The translations under genes were made by a program, and so were the position numbers. The notes under the pieces are model-generated. The model saw only the letters and a program-made list of their open reading frames with translations. It made no database searches and was not told the origin of the DNA. From positions 73,066 to 137,065 of the forward strand of contig CAZAXF010000003.1 of the NCBI GenBank assembly GCA_964489055.1: a stretch of 64,000 nt of DNA, read 5' to 3'. Source of the DNA: 66-474 sp964489055 (GTDB taxonomy: Bacteria > Pseudomonadota > Gammaproteobacteria > Xanthomonadales > Rhodanobacteraceae). This document shows positions 8,257 through 18,455 of this stretch, one piece after another. The stretch's first letter is position 1; each line of letters opens with the position of its first letter.

Positions 8257-8823
8257 TCAACGCATGTGCAGGAACAGGAGGCTGGTGTAGGTCGCCATGG
8301 TCAGCAGTGCCAGCACGGCGACGGTCGCCTGCACAGCGACTCGCCTGGAAAGGAAGCCCGGCACGGCGATGACCAGGAACACCAGGCGAAAACCGGTATC
8401 CACGCCCAGCTCGGGCGGATGACCGGTGAGCAGGCGCTCCTGCAGGAAGCTGGCCAGCGGCACCAGCGCGAGGCATGCGTAGAACGGCTTTCGGTGCGCG
8501 ATGAACTCGCGCGCCAGTTCCCGTCCGGTCAGGTGCAGGTCGTCGGGCAGCAGCAGGTAGGCCAGCAGGTACATCAGCACCGGCAGGATCATGAACGCCG
8601 CGTAGGAGAAGAACGTCCACTCCGACACGTAGCGCCACTCGTAGGAGACCCACCAGATCTGCAGGTTCGCCAGCAGCAGCGTGGCGATGATCACGAAGAT
8701 CCACCACGCCGGTGCCAGTGCGCGTCCGTCGCGCACCAGCCGCGCCAGGCCGGCCAGCAACTGGGTCACGGCAAGGCCCAGGATGATCGAAAGCAGCACC
8801 GTGATGTATTCGAATTCGCTCAT
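8257..8823 (-). CDS. Hypothetical integral membrane protein
   Basis: I do not recognise this 188-residue protein. It starts MSEFEYITVLLSIILGLAVT and appears to have about five to six hydrophobic helices, with WWVSYEWRY between the second and third and a charged loop (LLLPDDLHLTGRELAREF) in the middle. The ATG at 8823 starts at the first helix; a longer form to 8880 would add a Pro/Cys-rich leader and is unlikely. It is convergent with ridA (8 bp) and divergent from recG. Confidence 0.75.
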   Translation of the reverse strand: MSEFEYITVLLSIILGLAVTQLLAGLARLVRDGRALAPAWWIFVIIATLLLANLQIWWVSYEWRYVSEWTFFSYAAFMILPVLMYLLAYLLLPDDLHLTGRELAREFIAHRKPFYACLALVPLASFLQERLLTGHPPELGVDTGFRLVFLVIAVPGFLSRRVAVQATVAVLALLTMATYTSLLFLHMR

Positions 8824-8897
8824 CGGACACACCGGACACGGGATGGGGCATGGTACCGGCGCACGTGGCACCGGGATCATCGGCTAATCTTGCGCGC

Positions 8898-11003
8898 GTG
8901 ACCTCGCGCGCCGCTGCCACCGCGAAAAGCCATTCCGACCCCGGCCTCGCGCCGGTCACCACGCTGCCCGGCGTCGGTCCGGCGCTGGCCGTGACGCTGC
9001 AAAGGCTTGGCGTCGAGCGGGTGCAAGATCTCTGGTTCCACCTGCCGCTGCGCTACGAGGATCGCACCCGCATCACGCCGATCCGCGATCTCGTGGCTGG
9101 TGAATCGGCGCAGGTCGAGGGCGTGGTCGAGGCGGTCGAGACCGGCTTTCGCTACCGCCCGCAGTTGCGCGTGGCCATCACCGATGCCTCGCGCGCCACG
9201 CTGGTGCTGCGCTTCTTCCACTTCCGCGGCCAGCAGGCCCGCCAGTTCACGCCCGGCACGCGCCTTCGCTGTTTCGGCGCGGTCCGCCACGGCCAGCATG
9301 GCTTCGAGATGGTGCACCCGCAGTACAAGCTGCTGCGCGGCGAGGTGCCGGTGGAGGCGACACTGACGCCGGTGTATCCGGTCACCGAAGGCCTGGGCCA
9401 GCAGCGCCTGCGCGGCCTGATCGACAAGGCACTGTCGCACCTGCCGGACGCGGCGGCGCTGGAACTGGTGCCGACCGGACTGCTGGAACCGCTGGGCCTG
9501 ATGCCGCTGCGCGAGGCGCTTGTCACCGTGCATCGCCCGTCGCCTGACGCTGACGTGGCGGCGTTGCTGGCGGGCAGCCATCCCGCGCAGCAGCGGCTCG
9601 CGTTCGAGGAACTGCTGGCCCACCACATCAGCCTGAAGCGCCTGCGCGCGCGGGTGCGCAGGCACCGCGCGCCACCGCTGTCAGCCGACCCGGCGTTGGA
9701 GAAGCGGTTTCTCGAAGCCTTGCCGTTCACGCTCACCGGCGCGCAGCAGCGCGTGGCTGCCGAAGTCGGGCGCGATCTTGCAAAGCGCGTGCCGATGCTG
9801 CGCCTGGTGCAGGGCGACGTCGGCTCGGGCAAGACCGTGATTGCGGCGCTGGCGGCGCTGCGCGCGATCGCGAATGGCTGCCAGGCCGCGCTGATGGCGC
9901 CCACCGAGCTTCTCGCCGAGCAGCACCTGCGCAGTTTCCGCGAGTGGTTCGAACCGCTCGACATCGATGTGGTGTGGCTGGCGGGCAAGGTGACCGGACG
10001 CGCGCGCAGTGCCGCGCTGGCGAAACTCGCGGACGGCGCGCCGGTCGTGGTCGGCACCCACGCGCTGATGCAGGAAGGCGTCGCGTTCGCGCGCCTCGGA
10101 CTTGCGATCGTCGATGAGCAGCACCGCTTCGGGGTGCAGCAGCGCATGGATCTGCGCAACAAGGGCGCATCGCGCGGCGAAGTGCCGCACCAGCTGGTGC
10201 TGACCGCGACCCCGATTCCGCGCACCCTGGCGATGAGCGCCTATGCGGACCTGGACGTATCCACGCTGGATGAATTGCCGCCCGGGCGCACGCCGGTCCG
10301 GACCGTGGCCATCGCCAACACCCGCCGCGACGAGGTGATCGAGCGCATCCGTGCCGCCTGCAGCGAGGGTCGGCAGGTGTACTGGGTGTGCACGCTGATA
10401 GAAGACAGCGAACAGCTCCAGGCGCAGGCCGCCGAGGTCGCGCACGCGCAGTTGTGCAAGGCCCTGCCTGGAATCGCCGTGGGCCTGGTGCATGGCCGCA
10501 TGAAATCGAAGGACAAGCAGGCGGCGATGGATGCGTTCAAGGACGGCGGGACCGCGCTGCTGGTCGCGACCACCGTGATCGAGGTGGGCGTGGATGTGCC
10601 CAACGCCAGCCTGATGGTGATCGAGAACGCCGAGCGCCTGGGCCTGGCCCAGTTGCACCAGTTGCGCGGCCGGGTGGGGCGCGGCGCGGCCGCCTCGACC
10701 TGCGTGCTGCTGTACCAGCCGCCGCTCTCGGCACTGGCAAAACAGCGCCTGGAAACCCTGCGCCGGACCAATGACGGCTTCGTGATCGCCGAGACCGACC
10801 TGCGCCTGCGCGGACCGGGCGAACTGCTGGGCACCCGCCAGACCGGCGAGATGGGCTTCCGCGTCGCCGACATCGTGCGTGATGCCTCCCTGATGCCGGC
10901 GGTGCAGCGGGTGGGTTCGACGCTGCTGCGCGCGCACCCGAAACTGGCCCGGCGCCTGACGGAACGCTGGATCGGCGCCGCCTCGCGCTTTGCCGAGGCT
11001 TGA
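8898..11003 (+). CDS. recG: RecG, ATP-dependent DNA helicase
   Basis: This helicase reverses stalled replication forks and moves Holliday junctions. The wedge/OB region begins with TLPGVGPALAVTLQRLG and FHLPLRYEDRT. Motif I GDVGSGKT, motif II VDEQHRFG (the DEQH variant typical of RecG) and motif III TATPIPRTLAM are all present. The helicase C-domain ends with RGRVGRG and the TRG-like region LLGTRQTGEMGF. A GTG at 8898 gives 701 residues, close to family length; an ATG at 8850 would add 16 residues and lies in the short space shared with the divergent membrane protein gene. Confidence 0.95.
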   Translation: MTSRAAATAKSHSDPGLAPVTTLPGVGPALAVTLQRLGVERVQDLWFHLPLRYEDRTRITPIRDLVAGESAQVEGVVEAVETGFRYRPQLRVAITDASRATLVLRFFHFRGQQARQFTPGTRLRCFGAVRHGQHGFEMVHPQYKLLRGEVPVEATLTPVYPVTEGLGQQRLRGLIDKALSHLPDAAALELVPTGLLEPLGLMPLREALVTVHRPSPDADVAALLAGSHPAQQRLAFEELLAHHISLKRLRARVRRHRAPPLSADPALEKRFLEALPFTLTGAQQRVAAEVGRDLAKRVPMLRLVQGDVGSGKTVIAALAALRAIANGCQAALMAPTELLAEQHLRSFREWFEPLDIDVVWLAGKVTGRARSAALAKLADGAPVVVGTHALMQEGVAFARLGLAIVDEQHRFGVQQRMDLRNKGASRGEVPHQLVLTATPIPRTLAMSAYADLDVSTLDELPPGRTPVRTVAIANTRRDEVIERIRAACSEGRQVYWVCTLIEDSEQLQAQAAEVAHAQLCKALPGIAVGLVHGRMKSKDKQAAMDAFKDGGTALLVATTVIEVGVDVPNASLMVIENAERLGLAQLHQLRGRVGRGAAASTCVLLYQPPLSALAKQRLETLRRTNDGFVIAETDLRLRGPGELLGTRQTGEMGFRVADIVRDASLMPAVQRVGSTLLRAHPKLARRLTERWIGAASRFAEA

Positions 11004-11046
11004 GTGCAACAGCAGCGGATCGCCGCGTTGCCGCCGCATCCACGGC

Positions 11047-11076
11047 TTGCCGCAGCGACCGCGCCTGCGTTATGCT
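11047..11076 (+). promoter_or_regulatory. Possible promoter of rpmE2
   Basis: TTGCCG and TATGCT are separated by 18 bases, 41 bp before the rpmE2 ATG. The match is moderate and the call rests on pattern and position only. Confidence 0.3.
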
Positions 11077-11116
11077 AGCCGGCTTGCATGAATCGCGTGA
11101 CCTGCAGGTACACACC

Positions 11117-11365
11117 ATGAAAGCCAACACCCACCCCGACTACCACCCGGTGGTTTTCCAGGATTCGGCGTCCGATTTCGCGTTCCTGACGCGCTCGACG
11201 ATGACCAGTGGCGAAACCATCCAGTGGGAAGACGGCAACGAATACCCGCTGGTCAAGATCGACATTTCTTCGGCCTCGCACCCGTTCTACACCGGCAAGC
11301 AGAAGGTGATGGACACCGGCGGGCGCATCGACAAGTTCAAGCGCCGTTACGCCGCGAAGAAATGA
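11117..11365 (+). CDS. rpmE2: 50S ribosomal protein L31 type B
   Basis: This 82-residue ribosomal protein starts MKANTHPDYHPVVFQDSASD, characteristic of the L31B paralogue. It lacks the CxxC zinc-binding cysteines of the A type, so it can replace L31A when zinc is scarce. The C-terminus (GRIDKFKRRYAAKK) is typical. An in-frame ATG at 11000 gives an N-terminal extension without family support. A Zur site would be expected upstream but I could not identify one. Confidence 0.94.
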   Translation: MKANTHPDYHPVVFQDSASDFAFLTRSTMTSGETIQWEDGNEYPLVKIDISSASHPFYTGKQKVMDTGGRIDKFKRRYAAKK

Positions 11366-11479
11366 CCTCGGCGCCCGCGGCGAAGCGGGTGCGACGATCC
11401 GGCCATTCGCGGTCATTGCCCGCACCCGGCGGCAATCGTTGCCGGTGGCATGCCCGAGCACCGCGCGACGGGTGAATCC

Positions 11480-11515
11480 AACGCCCTCCATGCACCTGCG
11501 TGGAGGGCGTTTTCG
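11480..11515 (+). terminator. Rho-independent terminator of rpmE2
   Basis: ACGCCCTCCA pairs perfectly with TGGAGGGCGT around a ten-base loop and is followed by TTTTC. It lies about 115 bp after the rpmE2 stop and well before gltA, so it would end the rpmE2 transcript. Confidence 0.75.
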
Positions 11516-11580
11516 TTGGCGTTTGCGGCGTCCGGACACCGCCAACCGATGCCGTCATACCTGCGTACGCGGGCGTATCG

Positions 11581-11589
11581 TGCGATAAT
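11581..11589 (+). promoter_or_regulatory. Possible extended -10 promoter element of gltA
   Basis: TGCGATAAT matches an extended -10 element (TG, one base, then a near-consensus hexamer) 57 bp before the gltA GTG. No good -35 lies at the usual distance, which an extended -10 would tolerate. Confidence 0.35.
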
Positions 11590-11646
11590 TGCGCGGTTAG
11601 ATCCCGCGGCCATCTGTCGGTCGTGACGTACCCAAGGAGTTCACCC

Positions 11647-12933
<1,287 letters not shown>

Positions 12934-12980
12934 GGCGAAGAGGCGGGAAGAGGGGACGAGGGGCATCGTCTCTTCACCTG

Positions 12981-13317
12981 AGCCCGCGCAGCGGGCGTCC
13001 CCTCTTCGCCTAAGCCCGCGCCAGCGGGCGTCCCCTCTTCGCCTGAGCCCGCGCAGCGGGCGTCCCCTCTTCGCCTGAGCCCGCGCAGCGGGCGTCCCCT
13101 CTTCGCCTNNNNNNNNNNNNNNNNNNNNNNNNNNNNNNNNNNNNNNNNNNNNNNNNNNNNNNNNNNNNNNNNNNNNNNNNNNNNNNNNNNNNNNNNNNNN
13201 NNNNNNNNCTTCGCCTGAGCCCGCGCCAGCGGGCGTCCCCTCTTCGCCTGAGCCCGCGCCAGCGGGCGTCCCCTCTTCGCCTGAGCCCGCGCCAGCGGGC
13301 GTCGTCTCTTCGCCTCA
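12981..13317. repeat. Hairpin minisatellite array 1 (32-33 bp units)
   Basis: The unit reads AGCCCGCGC(C)AGCGGGCG followed by TCCCCTCTTCGCCTG, 32 or 33 bp depending on one optional C. Each unit contains the small hairpin GCCCGC/GCGGGC. Four units precede the run of N and about three follow it. The whole unit repeats with no variable spacer, so this is not CRISPR. The true copy number is unknown because the assembly broke here. The stop codon of the leftward gene at 13315 lies in its edge. Confidence 0.85.
13109..13208. other. Assembly gap (100 N)
   Basis: Exactly 100 undetermined bases lie inside minisatellite array 1. A round figure of 100 is the usual placeholder for a gap of unknown size. 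Confidence 0.98.
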
Positions 13318-13950
13318 GCCCCCTTCCGCAAGCATCGCATCCACGACCGCCAGCGACGCGCGTCGCTGCGGGCGTTCGTCGACGCGGTCCAGGGGAGCCT
13401 GGCGCAGGACGTCCAGCGGGAACACGGTGAGATCCATCGCCATGCCGTCGGCGTCGAAGCGCAACACCGGAAATTCCGCGCTGCGCTGACGGTCGAGCCG
13501 GTAGGTGCGTGCGCGCGTCTGGAAGTCGATGCCGTGGTCGCGAAGGAAACCGGTCACCGCCTCCGGCACGTCGTCGAACACGTGCAGGCTTACCGGTGAG
13601 TGGGTGTCGGCGGTCCCGTCCAGCACCGCGCCCACCAGGCGCGGCTGGAAACGCGCCAGGAACCGCATCGCAGCCTGCGCGGCCTCGCGGCGCGTGCGCA
13701 ACGCGCGTGGTTGTTCGTCGGCACGGAACAGCCGCTGGTGCTCGCGCAACGCCCGCTCGATTTCGCGATTGCGCGGCAGGTAGCCCTCGTCGCGCACGCC
13801 GATGCGCTCGGCGGCCTTGCGCTTGGCCATCCGGAAATCGCCGATGCCGTGCTCGCTCATCAGCCGCGCGGCTTCGAGCGCAACCCGGCGGCGCAACTGG
13901 TGAGAACGGCCTTCGGCGTGGAGGCGATGGAATGCAGCGGTCTTGCGCAT
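13315..13950 (-). CDS. Conserved hypothetical protein of Xanthomonadales type
   Basis: This 211-residue protein starts MRKTAAFHRLHAEGRSHQLR. The sequence is strongly charged and predicted soluble. Segments such as LVGAVLDGTADTHSPVSLHV and MAMDLTVFPLDVLRQAPLDR look like a conserved core; they resemble the spaced GS and DxL strands of a nucleotidyltransferase fold, but that is a weak inference. I recognise the type from Xanthomonadales genomes without an established function. The ATG at 13950 is preferred to one 14 codons upstream. The stop overlaps the minisatellite edge, and a second array lies upstream, so the gene is boxed in by repeats. Confidence 0.7.
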   Translation of the reverse strand: MRKTAAFHRLHAEGRSHQLRRRVALEAARLMSEHGIGDFRMAKRKAAERIGVRDEGYLPRNREIERALREHQRLFRADEQPRALRTRREAAQAAMRFLARFQPRLVGAVLDGTADTHSPVSLHVFDDVPEAVTGFLRDHGIDFQTRARTYRLDRQRSAEFPVLRFDADGMAMDLTVFPLDVLRQAPLDRVDERPQRRASLAVVDAMLAEGG

Positions 13951-14013
13951 CGTGTCAGCTCCCTCGTGGCCGCGTCGGGCCGAGTCTCGCAAATGCGGGC
14001 GGAAAGAGCAAAG

Positions 14014-14092
14014 GTGGTGGTGGACGAGGGACGAGGGATGAGGGATGAGGGGCGAGGGAAGAGGGGACGAGGGGAAGAGGGGAAGAGGGGCG
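14014..14092 (+). repeat. G-run purine tract
   Basis: This stretch contains many runs of three or four G separated by short A/C/G spacers (GGGACGAGGG, GAGGGGAAGAGGGG). It has G-quadruplex potential on the plus strand. It lies between the hypothetical gene and array 2, and similar tracts occur near 12940-12964 and, as pyrimidine, at 7715-7815. Confidence 0.5.
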
Positions 14093-14105
14093 CCGCCGCT
14101 TTCAC

Positions 14106-14432
14106 CTGAGCCCGCGCAGCGGGCGTCCCCTCTTCATCTGAGCCCGCGCCAGCGGGCGTCCCTTCTTCATCTGAGCCCGCACAGCGGGCGTCCCCTCTTC
14201 ATCTGAGCCCGCGCAGCGGGCGTCTTCTCTTCACCTGAGCCCGCACAGCGGGCGTCCCCTCTTCATCTGAGCCCGCACAGCGGGCATCCCCTCTTCATCT
14301 GAGCCCGCACAGCGGGCGTCCCCTCTTCATCTGAGCCCGCACAGCGGGTGTCTTCTCTTCACCTGAGCCCGCGCAGCGGGCGTCCCCTCTTCATCTCAGC
14401 CCGCGCCAGCGGGCGTCCCCTCTTCGTCCCTT
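14106..14432. repeat. Hairpin minisatellite array 2 (32-33 bp units)
   Basis: About ten tandem units of AGCCCGCGCAGCGGGCG plus TCCCCTCTTCATCTG fill this stretch, with point variants such as GCACAGCGGG and CTTCTCTTCACC. It belongs to the same family as array 1, but the linker is mostly CATCT instead of CGCCT. Each unit carries a GCCCGC/GCGGGC hairpin. It ends 14 bp before the mrcA stop codon and may act as a run of transcription blocks. Confidence 0.85.
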
Positions 14433-14446
14433 ATCCCTCGTCCCGA

Positions 14447-16966
14447 TCAAAAGATGTCGTACGCCGGCGCCTGGTTCTTCTGCTCCCTGGCCTCCTTGCG
14501 CAGGCGGTCGAGGTTTTCGATACGGAACATCTCGCGCATGGTGTTGGTGTCGCCGGGCGGCGCGGGGAGGCCGGTGGTGCGGTCGATGGTCGCGGTGACG
14601 ATGCCGGGCGGTCGCGGCAGGTTGGCTTCGGGCTTGCCGTGCAGGGCGGGGCCCATGAACGCCATCCAGATCGGCAGCGCGGTGCGGGAGCCGAATTCGC
14701 CGTGGCCCAGCGACCGGTAGTCGTCGAAGCCGACCCAGACGGTGGTGACCAGATCGCCGTTGAAGCCGCAGAACCAGCCGTCGTGGTGGTTGTTGGTCGA
14801 ACCGGTCTTGCCGGCCAGGTCGTTGCGCCCCAATGACGTGGCCGCGAACCCGGTGCCGTGCGCGATCACGCTTTTCAGCATGGATACCATCAGGTAATCG
14901 TTGCGCGGCCCGATCACGCGTGGTGCCAGCAGCGGCGCCGACGTCCCGTCGCGGGTCAGCGCGTTGGCCGTTTCGGCCAGTGCGCCCGGATCGCCCGCGG
15001 CGGCGTCCGGCTGGGGCGGCGCCGCGGTGGTCTTGCCTTCGTCCAGCAACCGCGCCTCGCAGGTGCGGCAGGCGCGCACCGGGTCGGCCTGGTAGATGGC
15101 CTTGCCGTCGCGGTTCTTGATTTCGGCGATGTAGTACGGGTTGACCAGAAAGCCGCCGTTGGCGAACACCGCGTAGGCGCGGGCCATGGCCATCGGCGAT
15201 ACCGACGCGGTGCCAAGCGCCATGGTGAGGTTGGCGGGAATGGCGTCGAGCGGGAAGCCGAAGCGCGTCGCGTACTCGCGCACGTAGCGCACGCCGACCG
15301 CGTCCAGCAGCCGGATCGCCACCAGGTTGACCGACTGCGCCAGACCCTCGCGCAGGCGCATCGGGCCGCGGAACTTGCCGTCGTCGTTTTGCGGTGTCCA
15401 CAGGCTGCCGGGCTTGGACGGGTCGGGCAGGGCGATCGGCGCGTCGTTGATGATCGATGCCGGGGTGTAGCCGCGGCTGAAGGCCGCCGAGTAGATGAAC
15501 GGCTTGAAGCTGGAGCCGGGCTGGCGCCGGGTCTGAACCGCGCGGTTGAACTTGCTCAACTGGAAACTGAAGCCGCCCACCAGCGCCTTGACCGCGCCGT
15601 CATCGGGCGCCAGCACCACCATCGCCGCCTGCGCCGCGGGAATCTGTTCCAGTTCCCAGTGGCGCGCCTGGTCCGCCTTGCGTCCGTGTCGCTTGTCCTT
15701 GTCGCCGGGCTTGGGCGTGTCGCGCACCTGGCGCACGCGGATGATGTCGCCGGGGCGCAAAATCGAGGCCACGCCGCTGCCGGCCAGCTTGGCCTTGCGC
15801 GCGTAGCCCATTGCCCACTTCATGTCCGCGCGCGACAGGCTCACGGTGTTGCCGCCGAGCACATACGCGGTGGCCTGGTCCGGCGTCACCGCCGTCACGA
15901 TCGCGGGCCACAGGCCGCTGATGTCGTTGTAACCGGACAGCGCCTGCTTCAGCGCGTCCGGGGTCGCCGGCTGCGGCAGGGCCACGTGCGCTTCCGGGCC
16001 GCGGTAGCCGTGGCGGTGGTCGTAGTCCTCCAGCCGGCTGTGCAGGGCATGGTTGGCCAGTGCCTGGAGGTGGCTGTCGATGGTGGTGCGGATGACGTAG
16101 CCATCCGTCAGGGCCTGGTTGCCCAGCTTCTTCAGCGCCTGCCGGCGCACCATCTCGGCCAGGTACGGCGCATTGACCTGGATCGGCAACTCGTGTGGCG
16201 CCGCGTCGTCGGGTTCGGCGATGGCCTGCTGGTACTGCGCCCGGTCTATGAAGCGGTGCGAGAGCATCTGGCCCAGCACCCAGTTGCGGCGTGCGATCAG
16301 GCGATCCTTGTTGTCGATCGGGTTGACCAGCGATGGCAACTGGAAGGTCGAGGCGATCGCCGCGCATTCGGGCAGCGTCAACTCATCGAGCGACTTGCCG
16401 TAGTAGTAGCGCGCCGCTGCGGCCACACCGTACGAGCGGTGGCCCAGGAACATCTTGTTGAGGTAAAGCTGCAGGATCTGGTCCTTGTCCAGTTCGTGCT
16501 CGATCCGGAACGCGGTCAGGATTTCGGTGATCTTGCGGGTGTAGGTCTTCTGCGGGCTCAGGAAGAAGTTGCGCGCCACCTGCTGGGTGATGGTCGATGC
16601 ACCCTGGACCTTCTCGCCGTGGTGCAGTACCACCGCGATCGCGGCGCGGAAGATCGAGCTCACGTCGATCGCCGAGTGGTGGTAGAAACTGGCATCCTCG
16701 GCCGCCAGCACCGCGTGCTTGAGGTTGTCCGGCACGTCCTTGATGTCCACCGGGATGCGGCGGGTCTCGCCGAATTCGGCGATCAGCTTGCCGTCGCTGC
16801 TCTCGACCCGGAGCGGCACCTGCATTTGCACGTCCTTGAGTGATGCCACCGACGGTACGCGTGGTTCGATCAGCCAGTAGGTGACACCACCGGCGATGAC
16901 CCCGAGGATCAGCAGGCACAGCATGCCGATCAGCGAGATCAGGGCCAGACGTTTGAATATTCTCAT
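14447..16966 (-). CDS. mrcA: PBP1A, bifunctional peptidoglycan glycosyltransferase/transpeptidase
   Basis: This 839-residue class A penicillin-binding protein polymerises and cross-links peptidoglycan. It has an N-terminal anchor (about residues 7-29) and a GT51 domain with catalytic Glu90 in AEDASFYHH and GASTITQQVARN. An OB-like insert follows near 290-430. The transpeptidase domain has SSFK (Ser485), SVN and KTGSTNN. The transpeptidase part and length match PBP1A (ponA/mrcA) rather than PBP1B. It is divergent from pilM, a conserved arrangement in Pseudomonas and Xanthomonads. Confidence 0.96.
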   Translation of the reverse strand: MRIFKRLALISLIGMLCLLILGVIAGGVTYWLIEPRVPSVASLKDVQMQVPLRVESSDGKLIAEFGETRRIPVDIKDVPDNLKHAVLAAEDASFYHHSAIDVSSIFRAAIAVVLHHGEKVQGASTITQQVARNFFLSPQKTYTRKITEILTAFRIEHELDKDQILQLYLNKMFLGHRSYGVAAAARYYYGKSLDELTLPECAAIASTFQLPSLVNPIDNKDRLIARRNWVLGQMLSHRFIDRAQYQQAIAEPDDAAPHELPIQVNAPYLAEMVRRQALKKLGNQALTDGYVIRTTIDSHLQALANHALHSRLEDYDHRHGYRGPEAHVALPQPATPDALKQALSGYNDISGLWPAIVTAVTPDQATAYVLGGNTVSLSRADMKWAMGYARKAKLAGSGVASILRPGDIIRVRQVRDTPKPGDKDKRHGRKADQARHWELEQIPAAQAAMVVLAPDDGAVKALVGGFSFQLSKFNRAVQTRRQPGSSFKPFIYSAAFSRGYTPASIINDAPIALPDPSKPGSLWTPQNDDGKFRGPMRLREGLAQSVNLVAIRLLDAVGVRYVREYATRFGFPLDAIPANLTMALGTASVSPMAMARAYAVFANGGFLVNPYYIAEIKNRDGKAIYQADPVRACRTCEARLLDEGKTTAAPPQPDAAAGDPGALAETANALTRDGTSAPLLAPRVIGPRNDYLMVSMLKSVIAHGTGFAATSLGRNDLAGKTGSTNNHHDGWFCGFNGDLVTTVWVGFDDYRSLGHGEFGSRTALPIWMAFMGPALHGKPEANLPRPPGIVTATIDRTTGLPAPPGDTNTMREMFRIENLDRLRKEAREQKNQAPAYDIF

Positions 16967-17396
16967 GCAGATTTCCGTTGCAGGCGTGTTGCGCGCCAGG
17001 CGGCGGTCGGTGGGTGGGGCGAACGGGCGGCGAACGCCCGCGTGATTTCCGAAAGTATAGAGGCTTGCTGCGCGCGCGGGTTCCCCGGCGAGCCGCTACG
17101 GCTTGCGCGCGGCGTGTCCTGACGGGATGGATTTTGCTCCCGCGATCGCGTGATAATCCGCCTGCCGGCTGCGCGCAGGGGGCCTGCTTGATGCGGCGGC
17201 ATGCTTTGCGGATTACCGAATTGTGACGGCCGTCAGCGACGCCAATGTGGGATACGGACAGGATGCAACCATCCAAGTTGCGGGAATTCAACGGCTTGCG
17301 AGAACTTCTCAAGGTTGTTGATCTTTAGTTAACTTTCGTATCTAATGCGCTTGCGTACGTTTCCTTCGCAAGCGCGCACGGGGAAGGGGAATTCCA
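16967..17396. other. Divergent mrcA-pilM intergenic region
   Basis: This 430-bp region has no credible gene. The pilM side is AT-richer and carries a good promoter (listed separately). On the mrcA side, TATACT reads leftward at 17054-17059 as a possible -10 without a clear -35. Confidence 0.5.
17318..17346 (+). promoter_or_regulatory. Predicted sigma-70 promoter of pilMNOPQ
   Basis: TTGATC is separated from TCTAAT by 17 bases in an AT-rich stretch otherwise rare in this genome. The -10 ends 50 bp before the pilM GTG, with AAGGGG as a ribosome-binding site. Confidence 0.55.
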
Positions 17397-18455
17397 GTGG
17401 GATTACTGACAACCAATGCTGCGCCGCTGCTCGGTGTCGACATCAGTTCGACTGCGGTGAAGCTGCTGCAGTTGGGCCGTGCCGGCTCGCGTTACCGCGT
17501 GGAGCACTACGCGGTCGAGCCGTTGCCGCCGAACGCCGTGGTCGAAAAGAACATCGTCGAGGTCGAAGCGGTCGGTGACGCCATCCGGCGTGCGGTGCAG
17601 CGCTCGGGCGCGCGCACCAGGCACGCGGCCGCGGCGGTCGCCGGCTCGGCGGTGATCACCAAGGTGATCCCGATGCCGGCCGACCTTTCCGAGGACGACC
17701 TCGAGGGCCAGGTGCAGGTCGAGGCCAACCAGTACATTCCCTATCCCATCGAGGAAGTCAGCCTGGACTTCGAGAAGATCGGCCCGGTCAAGGACAACCC
17801 GGGCATGATCCAGTTGCTGCTGGCGGCCTCGCGGACCGAGAACGTGGACATGCGGGTGGCGGCGCTGGATCTTGGCGGGTTGACCGCCAAGGTCATCGAC
17901 GTCGAGGTGTTCGCGATGGAGAACGCCTTCCGCCTGATCGCCGACCAGCTTTCGGTGCCGCGCGACGCGCTGGTGGCACTGGTGGACGTCGGCGCCACCA
18001 TGATCACGCTCTCGGTGCTCAAGAATCAGCGCACCATCTATTCGCGCGAGCAGGTATTCGGCGGCAAGCAGCTCACCGACGAGGTGATGCGCCGCTACGG
18101 CATGTCCTACGAGGAAGCCGGCCTGGCCAAGCGCCAGGGCGGCCTGCCCGAATCCTACGAAATCGAGGTGCTCGAGCCGTTCAAGGAAGCGATGGTGCAG
18201 CAGGTCAGCCGGCTGCTGCAGTTCTTCTTCGCCGGCAGCGAGTTCGGCAAGGTCGACCAGGTCGTGCTGGCCGGCGGCTGTGCCTCGATCCCGGGTGTCG
18301 CCGACATGGTGGTCGAACAGCTCGGCGTGCCGTGCGTGGTGGCCAACCCACTTGCCAGCATGTCGCTGTCCTCGCGCCTGCAGGCACAAACCCTGGCTCA
18401 GGACGCGCCCGCGCTGATGATCGCAGCGGGGCTGGCGCTTAGGAGCTTCGACTGA
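17397..18455 (+). CDS. pilM: PilM, actin-like type IV pilus inner-membrane protein
   Basis: This 352-residue cytoplasmic protein has the FtsA/actin-like fold of PilM, with the nucleotide-binding start LLGVDISSTAVKLLQL. Other conserved parts are VEANQYIPYPIEEVSLDFE and VLAGGCASIPGVADMV. PilM binds the N-terminus of PilN and links the PilNOP alignment complex to the pilus motor. Translation starts at GTG. The stop overlaps the pilN start in TGATG. The gene is the first of pilMNOPQ. Confidence 0.95.
   Translation: MGLLTTNAAPLLGVDISSTAVKLLQLGRAGSRYRVEHYAVEPLPPNAVVEKNIVEVEAVGDAIRRAVQRSGARTRHAAAAVAGSAVITKVIPMPADLSEDDLEGQVQVEANQYIPYPIEEVSLDFEKIGPVKDNPGMIQLLLAASRTENVDMRVAALDLGGLTAKVIDVEVFAMENAFRLIADQLSVPRDALVALVDVGATMITLSVLKNQRTIYSREQVFGGKQLTDEVMRRYGMSYEEAGLAKRQGGLPESYEIEVLEPFKEAMVQQVSRLLQFFFAGSEFGKVDQVVLAGGCASIPGVADMVVEQLGVPCVVANPLASMSLSSRLQAQTLAQDAPALMIAAGLALRSFD

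Noticed and set aside
12981..14432. CRISPR array
   Set aside because: The units repeat end to end without unique spacers, contain their own hairpin, and no cas genes are present. They are minisatellites.
14858..16843. Plus-strand open frame of 661 codons antisense to mrcA
   Set aside because: It has no family features, while the opposite strand encodes intact PBP1A motifs.
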